Shown piece by piece: positions 38,656 through 49,264 of a stretch of 60,556 nucleotides of DNA. The notes beneath the pieces were generated by a model. The model was not told the DNA's origin. It saw only the letters and a list, made by a program, of their open reading frames with translations, and made no database searches. Within the stretch, counting starts at the first letter, position 1. Every line of letters begins with the position of its first letter. This DNA is from Neolentinus lepideus HHB14362 ss-1 (taxonomy: Eukaryota; Basidiomycota; Agaricomycetes; Gloeophyllales; Gloeophyllaceae). The position numbers and the translations under genes were made by a program. The stretch is from contig KV425663.1 of the NCBI GenBank assembly GCA_001632425.1, forward strand, positions 1-60,556, read 5' to 3'.

Positions 38656-41600
38656 ATGTCTGCTCTTGGGAAACGGAAAGAGAGGGAAGAAGAGTTCCCA
38701 AAACCCCAAATTCGTGGGTTCGTAAACGTGCCTCAGACTTTAGGATCGTATTGACTTCAGAACATCCAGATCCACACTCTTTGTGTCCAATCTCCCTTAT
38801 ACTGCGACGTCCACAGACCTGCAAACTCTCTTCTCTGATATTGCACCTGTGCGGTCTGCGTTTGTCGTGACTGAACGAGGATCCGGCGTGTCGAAGGGTG
38901 TCGGGTATGTCTCTTTCGCCATCAAAGAGGACGCCAAAGCAGCATTCGAGAAACTATCACAAGAAGGTATCGCCCTTGATGGGAGAAGCTTGAGAGTGTC
39001 ATGGGCGGACAGCAAGGTGCGTGCGTTACTCGCCCTCTTCACCGGCCGTTGCATCAACGTCGTGTGCTAGAACAAACACAAGGACGAGAAAACGGACAAG
39101 ACGGTGAAACCCCGTCCAGAACCTCGGGCACGGCCTGCGCCCTCATCAAGCGAAACCGATCCATTGGCTATCCGTACGATAGTCATTGCAGGCTTGCCTG
39201 CCTCCATCGATTCAAAGTCACTGTGGAAAAAGATCAGGAAATATGACGGGGCGGAGAAAGTTGATTGGCCGTTAAAGCAACAAGATGGATCAGAGGATAC
39301 GACAGGTGGTATGCATGACCTGTCACACTTCCACTACCCATTGGTGTTCTGACCTCTGATTCTGTAATAGCTCACGCGATATTTATAACGCCTGCGGCTG
39401 CTCAAGAGGCGGTCAACAAGCTTCACGCACACGTCTTCAAGGGGTCGCTGTTATCCGTTACTCTTAAGAAACGCCTTGAGGGACTGGCAAAGGCAACTCA
39501 AAAGCGAGGCAAGACAAAATCTGGAGCGCCTGCCATGCCTAGCCGTTCAAGTAGGCTGATTGTGCGCAACCTCCCATTCAATGTCACTGAGCAGGACTTG
39601 CGCGCCGTGTTCCTGCCTTACGGACCTATCTACTCGATCAACATACCAATGTCAGAGGGCGAGCCGCCCCGACCGAAAGGGTTTGCGTTTGTGTGGATGT
39701 TGAGTAAGAAGGACGCGGAGAAGGCAATCGAGGGGTGCAACGGGCAGAAAGTGCGGTCTGGGATGGCGGACGGAATTGTTTCGGATAAGCAAAAGAAGAA
39801 GAAGCAGAGGAGGGAGGAGGAGAAGGCGAGGAACGCTGCAAAGGCGGCTGATGGCGGTGTGGAAGATGATGAGGAGAACGCTGGAGATGAGGACGTTGAG
39901 GAAGAGGAGGACGGGAGGAAGGTGCGGGAGCGAGTGATTGCCGTAGACTGGGCTTTGAGTAAGGATCGGTGGGAAGAGGAGAAGGCAAAGATCGAGGAAG
40001 AGGCGGAGGAGGAAGAGGCTGTCAGCGGAGAGGATTCCGCAAGCGGCTCAGATGAGGACGTACCTCTGGGAGTTCATGAGCACGACAGCGGTGCTAGTGA
40101 CGCTACCGATGAGGATGAGGATGGCTTAGAGGAGGAGATGGACGTCGACGCGCAGAATCCCGCCAAGCCCACACTCCCACCTCCTGAAACTGGCACAACA
40201 CTCTTCATCCCGAACGTACCTTATGAGGCCACAGAAGACGAATTACGAACCCTGTGAGTGAAATTCACCGTTTTGATACACCCTCTCACAGATTCCTGAG
40301 CAGATTCCGTGCCTTTGGTCCCTTGCGATATGCGCGAATAACAATGGACCCTGCCACGGGGCGTACGCGAGGGACGGGGTTCGTCTGTTTCTGGAATAAG
40401 GAAGACGCGGACAAAGCTATCCAGCAAAGTGAAGTTCTTCGTACGGAGACAGCTGGCGATGATGCGATGGTGAGCAGTTGTCATCCTAATTTTCAAGTAA
40501 AATTCAATTTAACAGTTCTCGAAGTCGAAGAAGAATCCCTTCAAGTTCTCCTCGGTTTTGACTCCAGACCCATCCTCCGTCCTGGCTCAGAACTTGGTCA
40601 TTCATGGGCGTACATTAGACGTTATTCGAGCCGTTACGCGGGATGAGGCCACGAAGCTGAAAGAAGTTGGCGAGAAGGCACGGCAGAAGGCGGACAAGCG
40701 TAATATGTACTTGCTCAGGGAAGGGAGTAAGTCTGTCTACTGTGTCCTGCCGCACACCCATGTGACGTCGTCCTGCACCAGTCATATTACCCAACTCGCC
40801 GGCAGCGGAGAATCTCACCACCGCCGAGGTCGAGAAGCGCACAATGTCTTACAATGCCAGGAAGAAGCTCCTGCAATCAAACCCGTCTCTTTATATCTCC
40901 AAGACTCGTCTCAGTATACGGCAAGTACCTCTTTTTGTGACGGAGCGCATGCTACGGAGGCTCGCCACGCACGCCACTCGGGCATTCAACATCGAGTTTC
41001 TGCACGGATCACGTCCTGGGCTGACGGAAGACGAGCTCACGGATCCTGCAGGACGAGAGCCAGCTCACGGCGATGACGAGGGCTCCGAGATAGAAGCTCA
41101 GCCAGCGCCGAAGAAGAGACCACCGAGGAAGAACTCGAAAATAAAGCAAGCTAAAATTGTGCGGCAGTCGGATCGCATCGATCCTGTTACGGGCAAGGGC
41201 CGCAGCAAGGGTTACGGATTCCTCGAGCTTGATACACATGCGAACGCTCTCCGCGTCTTGAGATGGGCAAACAACAATCCTGAAGTGATCAGCCTTTTTC
41301 AGGGGTGGTGGAAGGCCGAGCTCGAGGAACATCTCAAAGGAGAAAAGGCGAAGAGCGAGAAGGAGCGAGAAAAGGGTCGCCAAGAGAAGCTGGAGCAAGA
41401 GCTTGAGAAAGCTCGCTCGCACAACATTAAGTCTCGGGGGACGTTGATCATTGAGTTCTCAATAGAGAATGTTCAGGTGGTGCAACGTCGTGCGGCTCGT
41501 CAGAAGGATTTGAAGCGTGTCGCGGTAAGTGCACCTAAAGACTGATGATGTCAATCGTTGACAACGAAGGTATCATTTTAGGAGGTTGAGGACCGACTAC

Positions 41601-41797
41601 GTCCGCGAGAAATCTCTCAAAGTCAGAACGCAGGTCAGGGGGAGCGACCTTCAAAAAAGCCACGTAAAGACAAAGATGACAAGGCGAACTCGAAGAAGAA
41701 ATCTCCACAGAAGCCGTCCAAGAATTCCAACCCGGTTGGATCCATCATTGGTAAGAAGCGGAAACAACGAAAACTGGTGAAGCAAGGTCATTTGTAA
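38656..41797 (+). CDS. NOP4: Nucleolar RNA-binding protein Nop4/RBM28
   Basis: Eight exons (38656-38717, 38770-39016, 39071-39305, 39371-40253, 40292-40469, 40516-40726, 40782-41524, 41582-41797) give 924 residues, longer than yeast Nop4 (685). The protein acts in maturation of large-subunit pre-ribosomal RNA in the nucleolus. Four RNA-recognition motifs are visible: RRM1 from about residue 22 (STLFVSNLPY, KGVGYVSF), a degenerate RRM2 from about 132 (RTIVIAGLPA), RRM3 from about 242 (RLIVRNLPFNV, KGFAFVWM) interrupted by a Lys- and Glu-rich insert, and RRM4 from about 456 (TTLFIPNVPY, GTGFVCFW). The block SLYISKTRLSIRQVPLFVTER after RRM4 (shown: RLSIRQVPLFVTER) is characteristic of this family. 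The C-terminus is a long Lys-rich tail. One intron is only 38 nt. Confidence 0.93.
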
Positions 41798-42097
41798 CCT
41801 GGCACTCCATCGGCCTTGTCTCGAGCAGTATTGGACGTATATCACTGCTGTATGTCGCGATCTTACTATTTACCTATGCTGATGAAAATAGAATGAAGTG
41901 TGAAGGGTATCGATCGTATTGCGGGAAAAAGGAAAATTATGTTCGGTACTCCTACATATCGTGATGCTGGACTACGAACAAGTCCGGGTATACAGTTTCG
42001 TGAAGGAATGCCAATACATGATTAAATTCTAACAGGAGCATAGGGTTCATTGAAGGATCGTATTAGGTCGTATATGAGACGTCGGTGGTCCACGGCA

Positions 42098-43235
42098 TTA
42101 TCGCATGGGTGACGTTGTGTGGTCGAAACTGAATTTCTTCTTCCCAGCCCAGATCTTCCCGACGAGGATCCTTTTTGACATAGTGACCTTCTTCCCCAGC
42201 ACCCTCCTTCCGAACTCCAGGAGTGCTTGGACGACTTCTTCCCGTTGATCGTAAAAGACTGCATGGCTTCCTCCTGGAACGCTGATCTCCGTGATGTTGG
42301 GGAAGTACGGCCTCATCTCTCGCACCACCGCCCCCCCGTCGACGAATGGATCATTGGCCCCACATATACAGAGCAATTGAAGGCCTTTCCTGCCCTCCAT
42401 AAACATAGGTCCTGGATCTTGGGGTCGAGTGAAGACGAATTCGGTTACGGATGGCGGTTGAAGGGCCGACATACCCATCCATGACGTTTTGACGGAGAAG
42501 GGCACCCTGTCGGGATTGCCGAAGAAAGACTCGACGAACGACGTAATAAGGGACTTCGTTTGAGTAATGTTGGAAGTGGAAGTGGGTAGAAGGTGGGGTA
42601 TAACGGAGAGGATTTCGGGTTTGCCTACCGCCTGCATTCCAGATCCAGTGTAAGGCAGAGCAGAAATGAAGACGACTCCAGATAATGGGCACGGTCGTAG
42701 GTATGCACAGATGTCCGCTACGACCGTAGCTGAAAGGTGACAATTCAGGTGTAATTTAGGCTGACCGAAGATAACTACCGAAACGTACCACCAAGACTCC
42801 TGCAAAACGCACGCCAGTCAAGCTCCAATCCGAGAGGGTCATAACAAGCGAACTTACCAGCCAACGAAAATCGGTCTGTCGAGTCTGAAAGCAGTTCTCA
42901 CTGCGTGGAAGTCACTGGCGTAGAGGTGCGATTCGTAACCTCGCATCGTCTCCGGCTTATCACTTCTGCCATGACCCCGCATGTCATATCTCACCTACAG
43001 GAGAGCGATGGCAATGTCATCGCACGAACCACGAGCAGGAACAAGGCGGACCACGTACAAGGTAGAAATTGTCTAAAAGGCGTTCATCGGCGAACAAATC
43101 GTCGAAAATAGCTGAGCTAAGCGACACTCCATGGGTGAAAACAAGAGAAGGATTGCTAATGTCTCCGACAGCTTCGGCGTAGATCCTGGTGCCGTCGGAG
43201 GACTTCAAGTACTTGACTGACGGAACGAACGACAT
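42098..43235 (-). CDS. Alpha/beta hydrolase
   Basis: Four exons (43235-43059, 42994-42858, 42799-42789, 42729-42098) give 318 residues. The core fold is clear: oxyanion region FTHGVSLSS (about 33-41), DMRGHGRSDKP (about 64-74), nucleophile elbow GWSLG with Ser about 106, acid in CGANDPF (Asp about 235), and His in GGSHAV (about 262). No signal peptide is visible, so a cytosolic enzyme is likely. The 11-nt third exon carries the catalytic Ser codon itself; without it the elbow is lost and the frame breaks. The C-terminal 30 residues are basic and extend past the usual fold. The reaction could be ester, epoxide or haloacid hydrolysis; the sequence does not decide. Confidence 0.92.
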
Positions 43236-44314
43236 GGCTTGCGGCCCAGATAACGGTGAGGAGCTAAGTGGCGGAAGTCGAAGGGGAGTTCTTGATGGTA
43301 CAAAAGAATGCGGAAAAATAATCCTCGGAACTGCTAAGATTACCTAGGAGACCGATCCACCATAGGCAGGAAGTCGACAGAAGATCTGGAGATTGGATTC
43401 GAGAGGTGTTTCAGGCACACCACTCAGTTAACATTGTCCTCGCATTCATGTCGACTTAACGTTCAAGCACCCATAGCTTAAGGCCTCCCCTCTTGTCATC
43501 GTTTACCTTGAGCCTGCTCGTCCTTCCGTCGGCAATGCCGATGCCACTGGTCGCCAGGGGATGTACGGTTTATCGGGGCAGTGAGACAGTCTGCGTTCGC
43601 CGTTGAGGGCGACCAAAGCGGTATTTCGCTTCCGCAGCCTCATGGCTTTGTCCAAGCGAGACCAGATAGCTGTACCTTCTAGTGTCTGGAGAGCCAATCA
43701 GACTGGCTGTAGCTGCTCGGAATGCTTCTATGATCGACCATTAGAGGCTAGACAGAGATTCGTGAGTCCGTATTAGCATTGTACCTATCACTTATTGTCT
43801 ATAGCTATACGTCTCAGCTCCTGGATTTTCATACTCCCGGAGTATTAAATTGTCGCAACTCACTGACAAAAACCAAATTATACCAGTATTGTCTCCGGCA
43901 TGTTGGTGACCGCGTAGCGGAAGAGAATAGCACCGGCTTTGGTCTGAATTTTACCATATTTGGTATAGTCTGGGTGGGGAACAGCGACCCGGAGGAAAAA
44001 CAAATTCAGGCGTCGGCGCTGGACCTCGAGGCTGGCAACTGCTCAAATTTGGTCCAACAACGTGAACATTGATGTTTGAATTTCCTGCGTCCGTTAAGTG
44101 ATCTCGACACCACTTGAGGTTCTGCAGCTGATCACAGCGCTAGTGTTTGCCCTGTTGCACCGACACGACTTTCTCCTGACCAGCGTCTAAGGCGAGCCTG
44201 TATTAATACTCCCGCGCTCATGAAGGGAACGTGCCAACTCAGGTCGCCGCCAACCCTGAAATATTCAACGTACATGAAACAGAGACTCGACTTGGTGAGA
44301 CCGCGTTAGCAGTC
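43236..44314. other. Intergenic upstream of the DUF262 gene
   Basis: 1.1 kb between divergent genes. No recognised gene. An alternative start of the DUF262 gene may lie in this interval at 44220. Confidence 0.45.
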
Positions 44315-46397
44315 ATGTCATCGATCCGTCCTTGCAAGGCTGTCGAACTGGAAGACGGTCAACTGCAAGAGATGTCTGCAGCCCCGCAGAACGTAGCCAT
44401 GCATGGTGCAATTAAACCGCTCAAGTCGCCTCGTATCACTTCCTCTCCTACACAGTATATTTTCGGCATGTCGTCATGTGCAGACTGATTGTTGCTGCCT
44501 GTCCTGACCACCTAATTGACAGAGCAAATGCATCGGGGTGAGATTGCTGCTGAGAGTATATACCATCGAAGTAAGTATACCATATATATACGTGGAACCG
44601 CTCCCCGAATTGATGCAGGATGACAGACAACATCTGGTCCGAGCAGAAGCAATGCAATATGATCGATTCTATCTTTCGCAACATTCACGTACCAGCTTTC
44701 GTCTTTGGTATGAGCCAGTCATGGTTGCTCTATCGAAAGTCGCAGTGGTATTGACACTAATGCAGCTGTCAATGTCGATGAAGATGGCAGCGAAAGAAAG
44801 ACATGCATTGATGGGAAACAACGGTTAACAGCACTTTACAAGTAAGTGTTTGTATGACTCTCTCCCACGTTTCTAAGATTGTGCTTGATATTTGTCGCCT
44901 ATCGTAGCTTCATGAATGGACTAGTGTGTATTATCTAGTGACAGCGATATGTGGTACTGATGCTATGATTGTTCAGATCCCATGTTTGTCCTCTCAAATT
45001 TCATGCCTGATCCTCTGACAGTTAACTTACCTCAACCATTTTCGTCAGATATTGACCCGTATGTAATATGATCTATTTCGTCTTCGTATCCCCAGACAGG
45101 CTGTAGAGTTACCCACGAGAAGCTCTGGTACAAACTCGACCACGAAGAGCCGCACCGAAAGCTCCTGCCTGAGTCGCTTCAGCGCAGATTTGCCAATAAG
45201 CAACTCCAATGTGTTGAGTATCAAGATATATCTGTCGCTGACGAGAGAATGATCTTCGAGGTAACGATGTTTAGTTCCCAGCTCTGACCTTGGACCTGAT
45301 TACATTTCTCAGCGGCTCCAGATGGGCATGTCTGTATCATACGCAGGTTCGTGTCGCAAATGAGAACTCTACGTTGATGATGTGAATTACCTCGATTTTC
45401 AGAGAAATTGCAGATGATTAGCAGTGCGCGAGCTACTCTCGTCCGTGAAATATTGCAAGATCACTTTGCACATACGGACTGGATTTCGGCGAGCTGCAGC
45501 AGTTGGGATGATAGAAGAGGCGGCAACTTCAGATGTGTCGCCCAAATGCTATATCACATCGAGAAGTACCCTGCTCCTGATCGTATGGTCACATCCTTCG
45601 AGCTGGAAAGATGGCTCACAGCTGACCACTCTCCTTTGGCGAACTTCCGTGTTCGTATTACCGAGACGTTCACTGTCTTACAAAAGCTTGGCAACTACGA
45701 CAAGCTGAAAACGTGTTTCGCATCACAGAAACTGACGTTGGCCGAACTGGTCATGGTCGTGCTGGTTGTGGCGGTATTCCGCCGCCGGATGCACGTGGAA
45801 GATATCGTGGATGTCGTCTGCGATATGAGGCAGCGCAGCCAAAGCAGGGACGGAACGCAGACTACTGCTATGCTCAATTTCATCAAGAACGTGAATATCA
45901 GGGTATCTGATATCCATACGGGTCCCGCAGGACTGGCGTATGACCCAAGTCTATTGAAGGCATGTCTCAGTACTGTCCGGTCGCCGGCAGACGAAGGAGC
46001 AAAAGCCGGTATCTGCGACACGGGACACATCATTCCCTATGACGATTTCGTGCAACCAACTGGATTCACTGCTATGGCTGGCATGTCGCCCGTCCCCACT
46101 GACAAGAATCTACCTGATGAAAGCCCGAGAGGCAGCCACCCGGTCGTTATGCATCTCGGTGACAAAATGATGTCTCCGGTTGACCGCCATGATGATAGCG
46201 TCACTTTACTCCCTACTGTCCCGCCGACGGAGGGAAGACAATGCAGTCCGGATGGCGCCTTGCGCACCATGCATCTCACTTCCGATAGTTTGTTTACCTC
46301 GACAGGAGACGCAGTAATGGATACTAGTACATTTGGTGTCCCGTATGACGAAAGCCTACAGTGCACGGTTGCCACTACTCGACACGTATTACCGTAG
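44315..46397 (+). CDS. DUF262 protein (ParB/GmrSD-N-like fold), lineage-expanded
   Basis: Ten exons (44315-44465, 44523-44570, 44627-44707, 44766-44841, 44908-44923, 44977-44983, 45049-45062, 45096-45260, 45313-45346, 45403-46397) give 528 residues. The DUF262 core is plain: YHRNNIW (64-70, matching the family YQRxxxW), NMIDSIFRNIHVPAFVFAV (72-90), and the hallmark DGKQRLT (109-115). In bacteria this domain is the nucleotide-using half of modification-dependent GmrSD nucleases and related defence proteins; in mushrooms it is expanded with unknown role. No HNH nuclease motif is visible. The last 200 residues look disordered. The first intron (44466-44522) needs a GC donor, one exon has only 7 nt, and one intron (45063-45095) only 33 nt. 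An alternative start at 44220, spliced from 44297 to about 44337, would also keep frame. The 3-prime end is repeated near 53912-53965. Confidence 0.85.
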
Positions 46398-46512
46398 GGT
46401 AGCCGTAACAAAGCGTATATCGAATGTTAATTGTTCGGATGTAACCTGTTTGGTTCAAGCCTATAGGATACGTTCTGCGGGTAATCGCCTCTGGTTGTGC
46501 CGGGCGTCGAGG

Positions 46513-48121
46513 TCAATATGAGCGTAGAACTTCGCCATATGTTGGAGGGTCCGAGGAACCCTGATAGACGTACTGGGTGTCGAAAGGATCTAGAGGCTGC
46601 CCGCTTGGAAGTGGGTAAGAATAGTTCCCGAGGCCAGTTTCTCTCGTAGACGAGATAACAGACTCTCGCATCGGCGTATTAGGAGGATGTTCGATTAGTG
46701 GTGCTGTCCTAGGCATTCCCCGGCGACGACAGCGGAAGAACCACAGACCCGCGAGGACTAGACTCAAGACAGCGACACCGCCAACGACACCGCCAACTAT
46801 AGCACCAATAGAACTGTGTTGTGTATACAAGTCAAAATTACCACCTGCAGACGACACTATTCTCAAAAATATTCTCACGTTTTTGGATTTGTGGAATTTG
46901 GTAAATTGGAAGAATGTGTGCCTGCAGCAGTTGGGCTGATAGCTGACGTAGATGTAGACGGAACGACTCTGGAGATTTGAGAGCAAAGAAAATTATGGTA
47001 AGCGCAGGACATTGTCCACCAAGCAACAGTGACATACCTGGCAAGGCCGGCTATCGCATAGTCAATGCCCAAGCAGGTGTAGCTCGATGCCAGGTTGGTG
47101 AGAGTCACGTTATGTAAACCGACTGGAAGCTCGCTTGCAGCATACAGCAGGGTGTCAGCATAAAAGTAATCTTGGTATCCATTCGGAATCTGCGAGATCG
47201 GTTGATCATCAAGCGCGATGGAGTACGAGCCCTGAGAAGGCCCTAGGACTCCGTATATTTGTACCGAGTCTCCTGCGTGAGGATCGTGTTATCATCTTAT
47301 GAAGTAGATTTTCTGTCGTACCCTGCCAGATGGGTCAGTAGATGGACCGATTCGACAAAAGAGGTAATGTACTTGAAATGTGTACACCACCGAGTCTTCA
47401 TTAGAACAGGAGAGGCTGAATGAGGCTTACTAAGTTACTGATACCAGAACGTTGAAAACGCAGTAGTACTTACTGTCCCGAAGTGCCATTGTACTGATTT
47501 TCGTTTGTCACGTTCGTTGACCAGCCAGAGCCCCGCCAGTCGAAAGATGGGTCTGTGTCTTGCACAAGGGTTGTCTGTGTTGACACTGACGTGGTGAATG
47601 TGATCTAAATGCGGTACGTCATACAAAACCGCGAGAGAAAGTGCTAGAGACACCAACGTAGTCTAGATCCAGCCAGATGTTATTTGGAGGAACCGGGGCG
47701 TTGATGAATACGACTGTATGAGATCCCTCTTCCAGCTCTCCAGACCAGTACAGAGGGCCCCAGACACCATTGGGATCATCCGTGGAACAGTTAAAAGAGC
47801 CTTGAAATGTTCCATCCAAGGTGATATTGTAGAATCCGTGATTATACCTGTTGGCTCCGTACAACGTCACCGAGGTGCCATTGAAAGTGAAGGATGCGCT
47901 TGCGGAGTATGTGGAGGTGAGGCTGAAGGTACCACCCATAGAATACCTGAAATGATGGTTAGACAAAGGAGAGGGTCGTTAAGGATAAATCCTTACCTGG
48001 CATAAGCCCCATCCAAGGCAGCATCGGCCGGATTACTAGGGGTACGAAAAACCCATGCCCCGGAAGGTAGGTAGGTAATGAGTGGATTGGGGTTGTCTAT
48101 TGTGACGGTCGTGTTAAACAT
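46513..48121 (-). CDS. Single-span membrane protein C with two beta-sandwich-like domains; contains a 1-nt exon
   Basis: Eight exons (48121-47997, 47946-47658, 47604-47474, 47415-47373, 47322 alone, 47272-47038, 46968-46879, 46813-46513) give 404 residues. The extracellular part has two similar modules, about 43-138 (SASFTFNGTSVTLYGANR, then ITLDG, SGELEEGSHTV) and about 139-275 (VQIYGVLGPSQGSYSIALDD, then ELPVGLHNVTLTN). Each resembles galactose-binding-like sandwiches. Several N-glycosylation sites (NGT, NIT, NVT) occur. A Ser/Thr-rich stalk, a glycine-rich membrane helix (IVGGVVGGVAVLSLVLAG), a CRRR stop-transfer and a Pro-rich cytosolic tail follow. Such proteins are numerous in Agaricomycetes; role unknown. 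No classical signal peptide is seen. The ATG at 48226 lies upstream of the TATA box, so 48121 was chosen. The single base at 47322 supplies the first base of Gly197. Confidence 0.88.
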
Positions 48122-49264
48122 TATACCTAGACTCGCCAGGAGTCTGAGAGCTGTCGAGAGCGCGGTGCAAGAAAGAGGCGGAAACCATGCTGCCGTTGTT
48201 ATATAACCCAGCTGTGAGATAACCAAGATGATACCTCTGATGTATCAACAAGTTTAGAAGCGCTTCCTGACTATACCCCTGCTAATATTAGAGACCGTAC
48301 TGCCATGTAGTGGTTTCGACCCGCATCAGCGGAAGTAAGGAAGGACACGATACTGGTCATTGAAAGTTATTCGCACGATTCAGCCGCGGTCTGGCTGTCG
48401 AGAAGAGTCCGCTTACCTCTGAACAATTGCAGATGCACTACATGTCTGACCAAGATAGCACGCTGGTGACATTATGTGTCCAAGAGTCCAGCAACCATCG
48501 CGGAGAGCCTGGGATTGAATGCAACTGCGCTGCTCTTTATAGTTGCGATCACCCAGATGCGGATGCTTCGGACTAACAGGACAGCACTAGTATCAGCTGA
48601 CCAGAATACGACGAATATTCTGAAGATGACATACTAAGCACATTGACAAACAACGCCTACCAGAATTGTCTATCTAGACAATGACGCAGATCACCGCCGA
48701 CAGCGACAGCCTCATCGTAGCCTCTTGATAGAGGCGACTACATCAGAGGTCACTTCACTAACAGACGGATCATTGATCATAGTGAGTATGTAAGAGCTTG
48801 ATATTCGTAGCAAGTGTTTCAAGCTCCTCCACCCCTTTCAACTCTCCTTCATGGATATCACGTCTCTCGCATAGTCGCAAGACATTTCGTTTCGTGTTTT
48901 CGAGTCTTCCTTTGTCGCCTAAAGTCCAAGTGTACTGAAAGTAGGCGTGATGACCACATGCACATGCCAGGATAGGCCCGCATGAGCTTAGATTCCATGC
49001 CCAGATTGTTGTTCGGAAAGATTTTCATTCTATAGCATGATTCTGCAGATCGAACATCTCGTGAAGGATGAATAAATTCACTGCAGACATTGGAGAGATT
49101 GTTCTTCTTCCTGCCGTTCCGAAGAAAGATAGCCACGTGCACGAGAACGTGATGTTACGCGTCGCGCACCCGATTCGGATGTAGTCGCTTTCGCCACAGG
49201 CCACACGCTTGCCACGGCTTTATGCCCTAACGATACACTCGTTCGGCGTCTTCTACTGTGACAA
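48122..49264. other. Intergenic between divergent gene C and ORC5
   Basis: 1.1 kb, of which the left 420 bp is part of the segmental duplication. A plus-strand frame at about 48390-48577 has a counterpart at 55930-56067 in copy 2, with a shared pattern SPLTSEQ-HYMSDQ-S-L-TL; it may be an exon fragment of an unrecognised gene. The rest shows no gene. Confidence 0.4.
48200..48206 (-). promoter_or_regulatory. TATA box of gene C
   Basis: TTATATA on the minus strand, about 80 bp upstream of the ATG at 48121. The same box is kept in paralogue D. Confidence 0.65.

Larger units (their letters stand above)
46350..48540. repeat. Segmental duplication, copy 1
   Basis: This segment, spanning the last bases of the DUF262 gene, all of gene C and about 400 bp of its upstream flank, is repeated in the same orientation at about 53911-56120. 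Similarity is high in exons, introns and flanks alike, with small indels. The match begins around CCTACAGTGCACG in both copies and fades after GCGCTGCTCTTT. Confidence 0.85.

Noticed and set aside
47273..47372. A single 100-nt intron between exons 4 and 6 of gene C
   Set aside because: It leaves the frame off by one in C, D and the pseudogene alike, with stops soon after. Keeping part of the interval as coding fails because C and D differ there by a 1-base indel.
47993..48226. Longer N-terminus of gene C starting at 48226 with a hydrophobic leader
   Set aside because: The ATG lies upstream of the conserved TATA box, and the frame of the leader is not kept in paralogue D. The conserved start NTT-IDNPNPLITYLP begins at the second Met.
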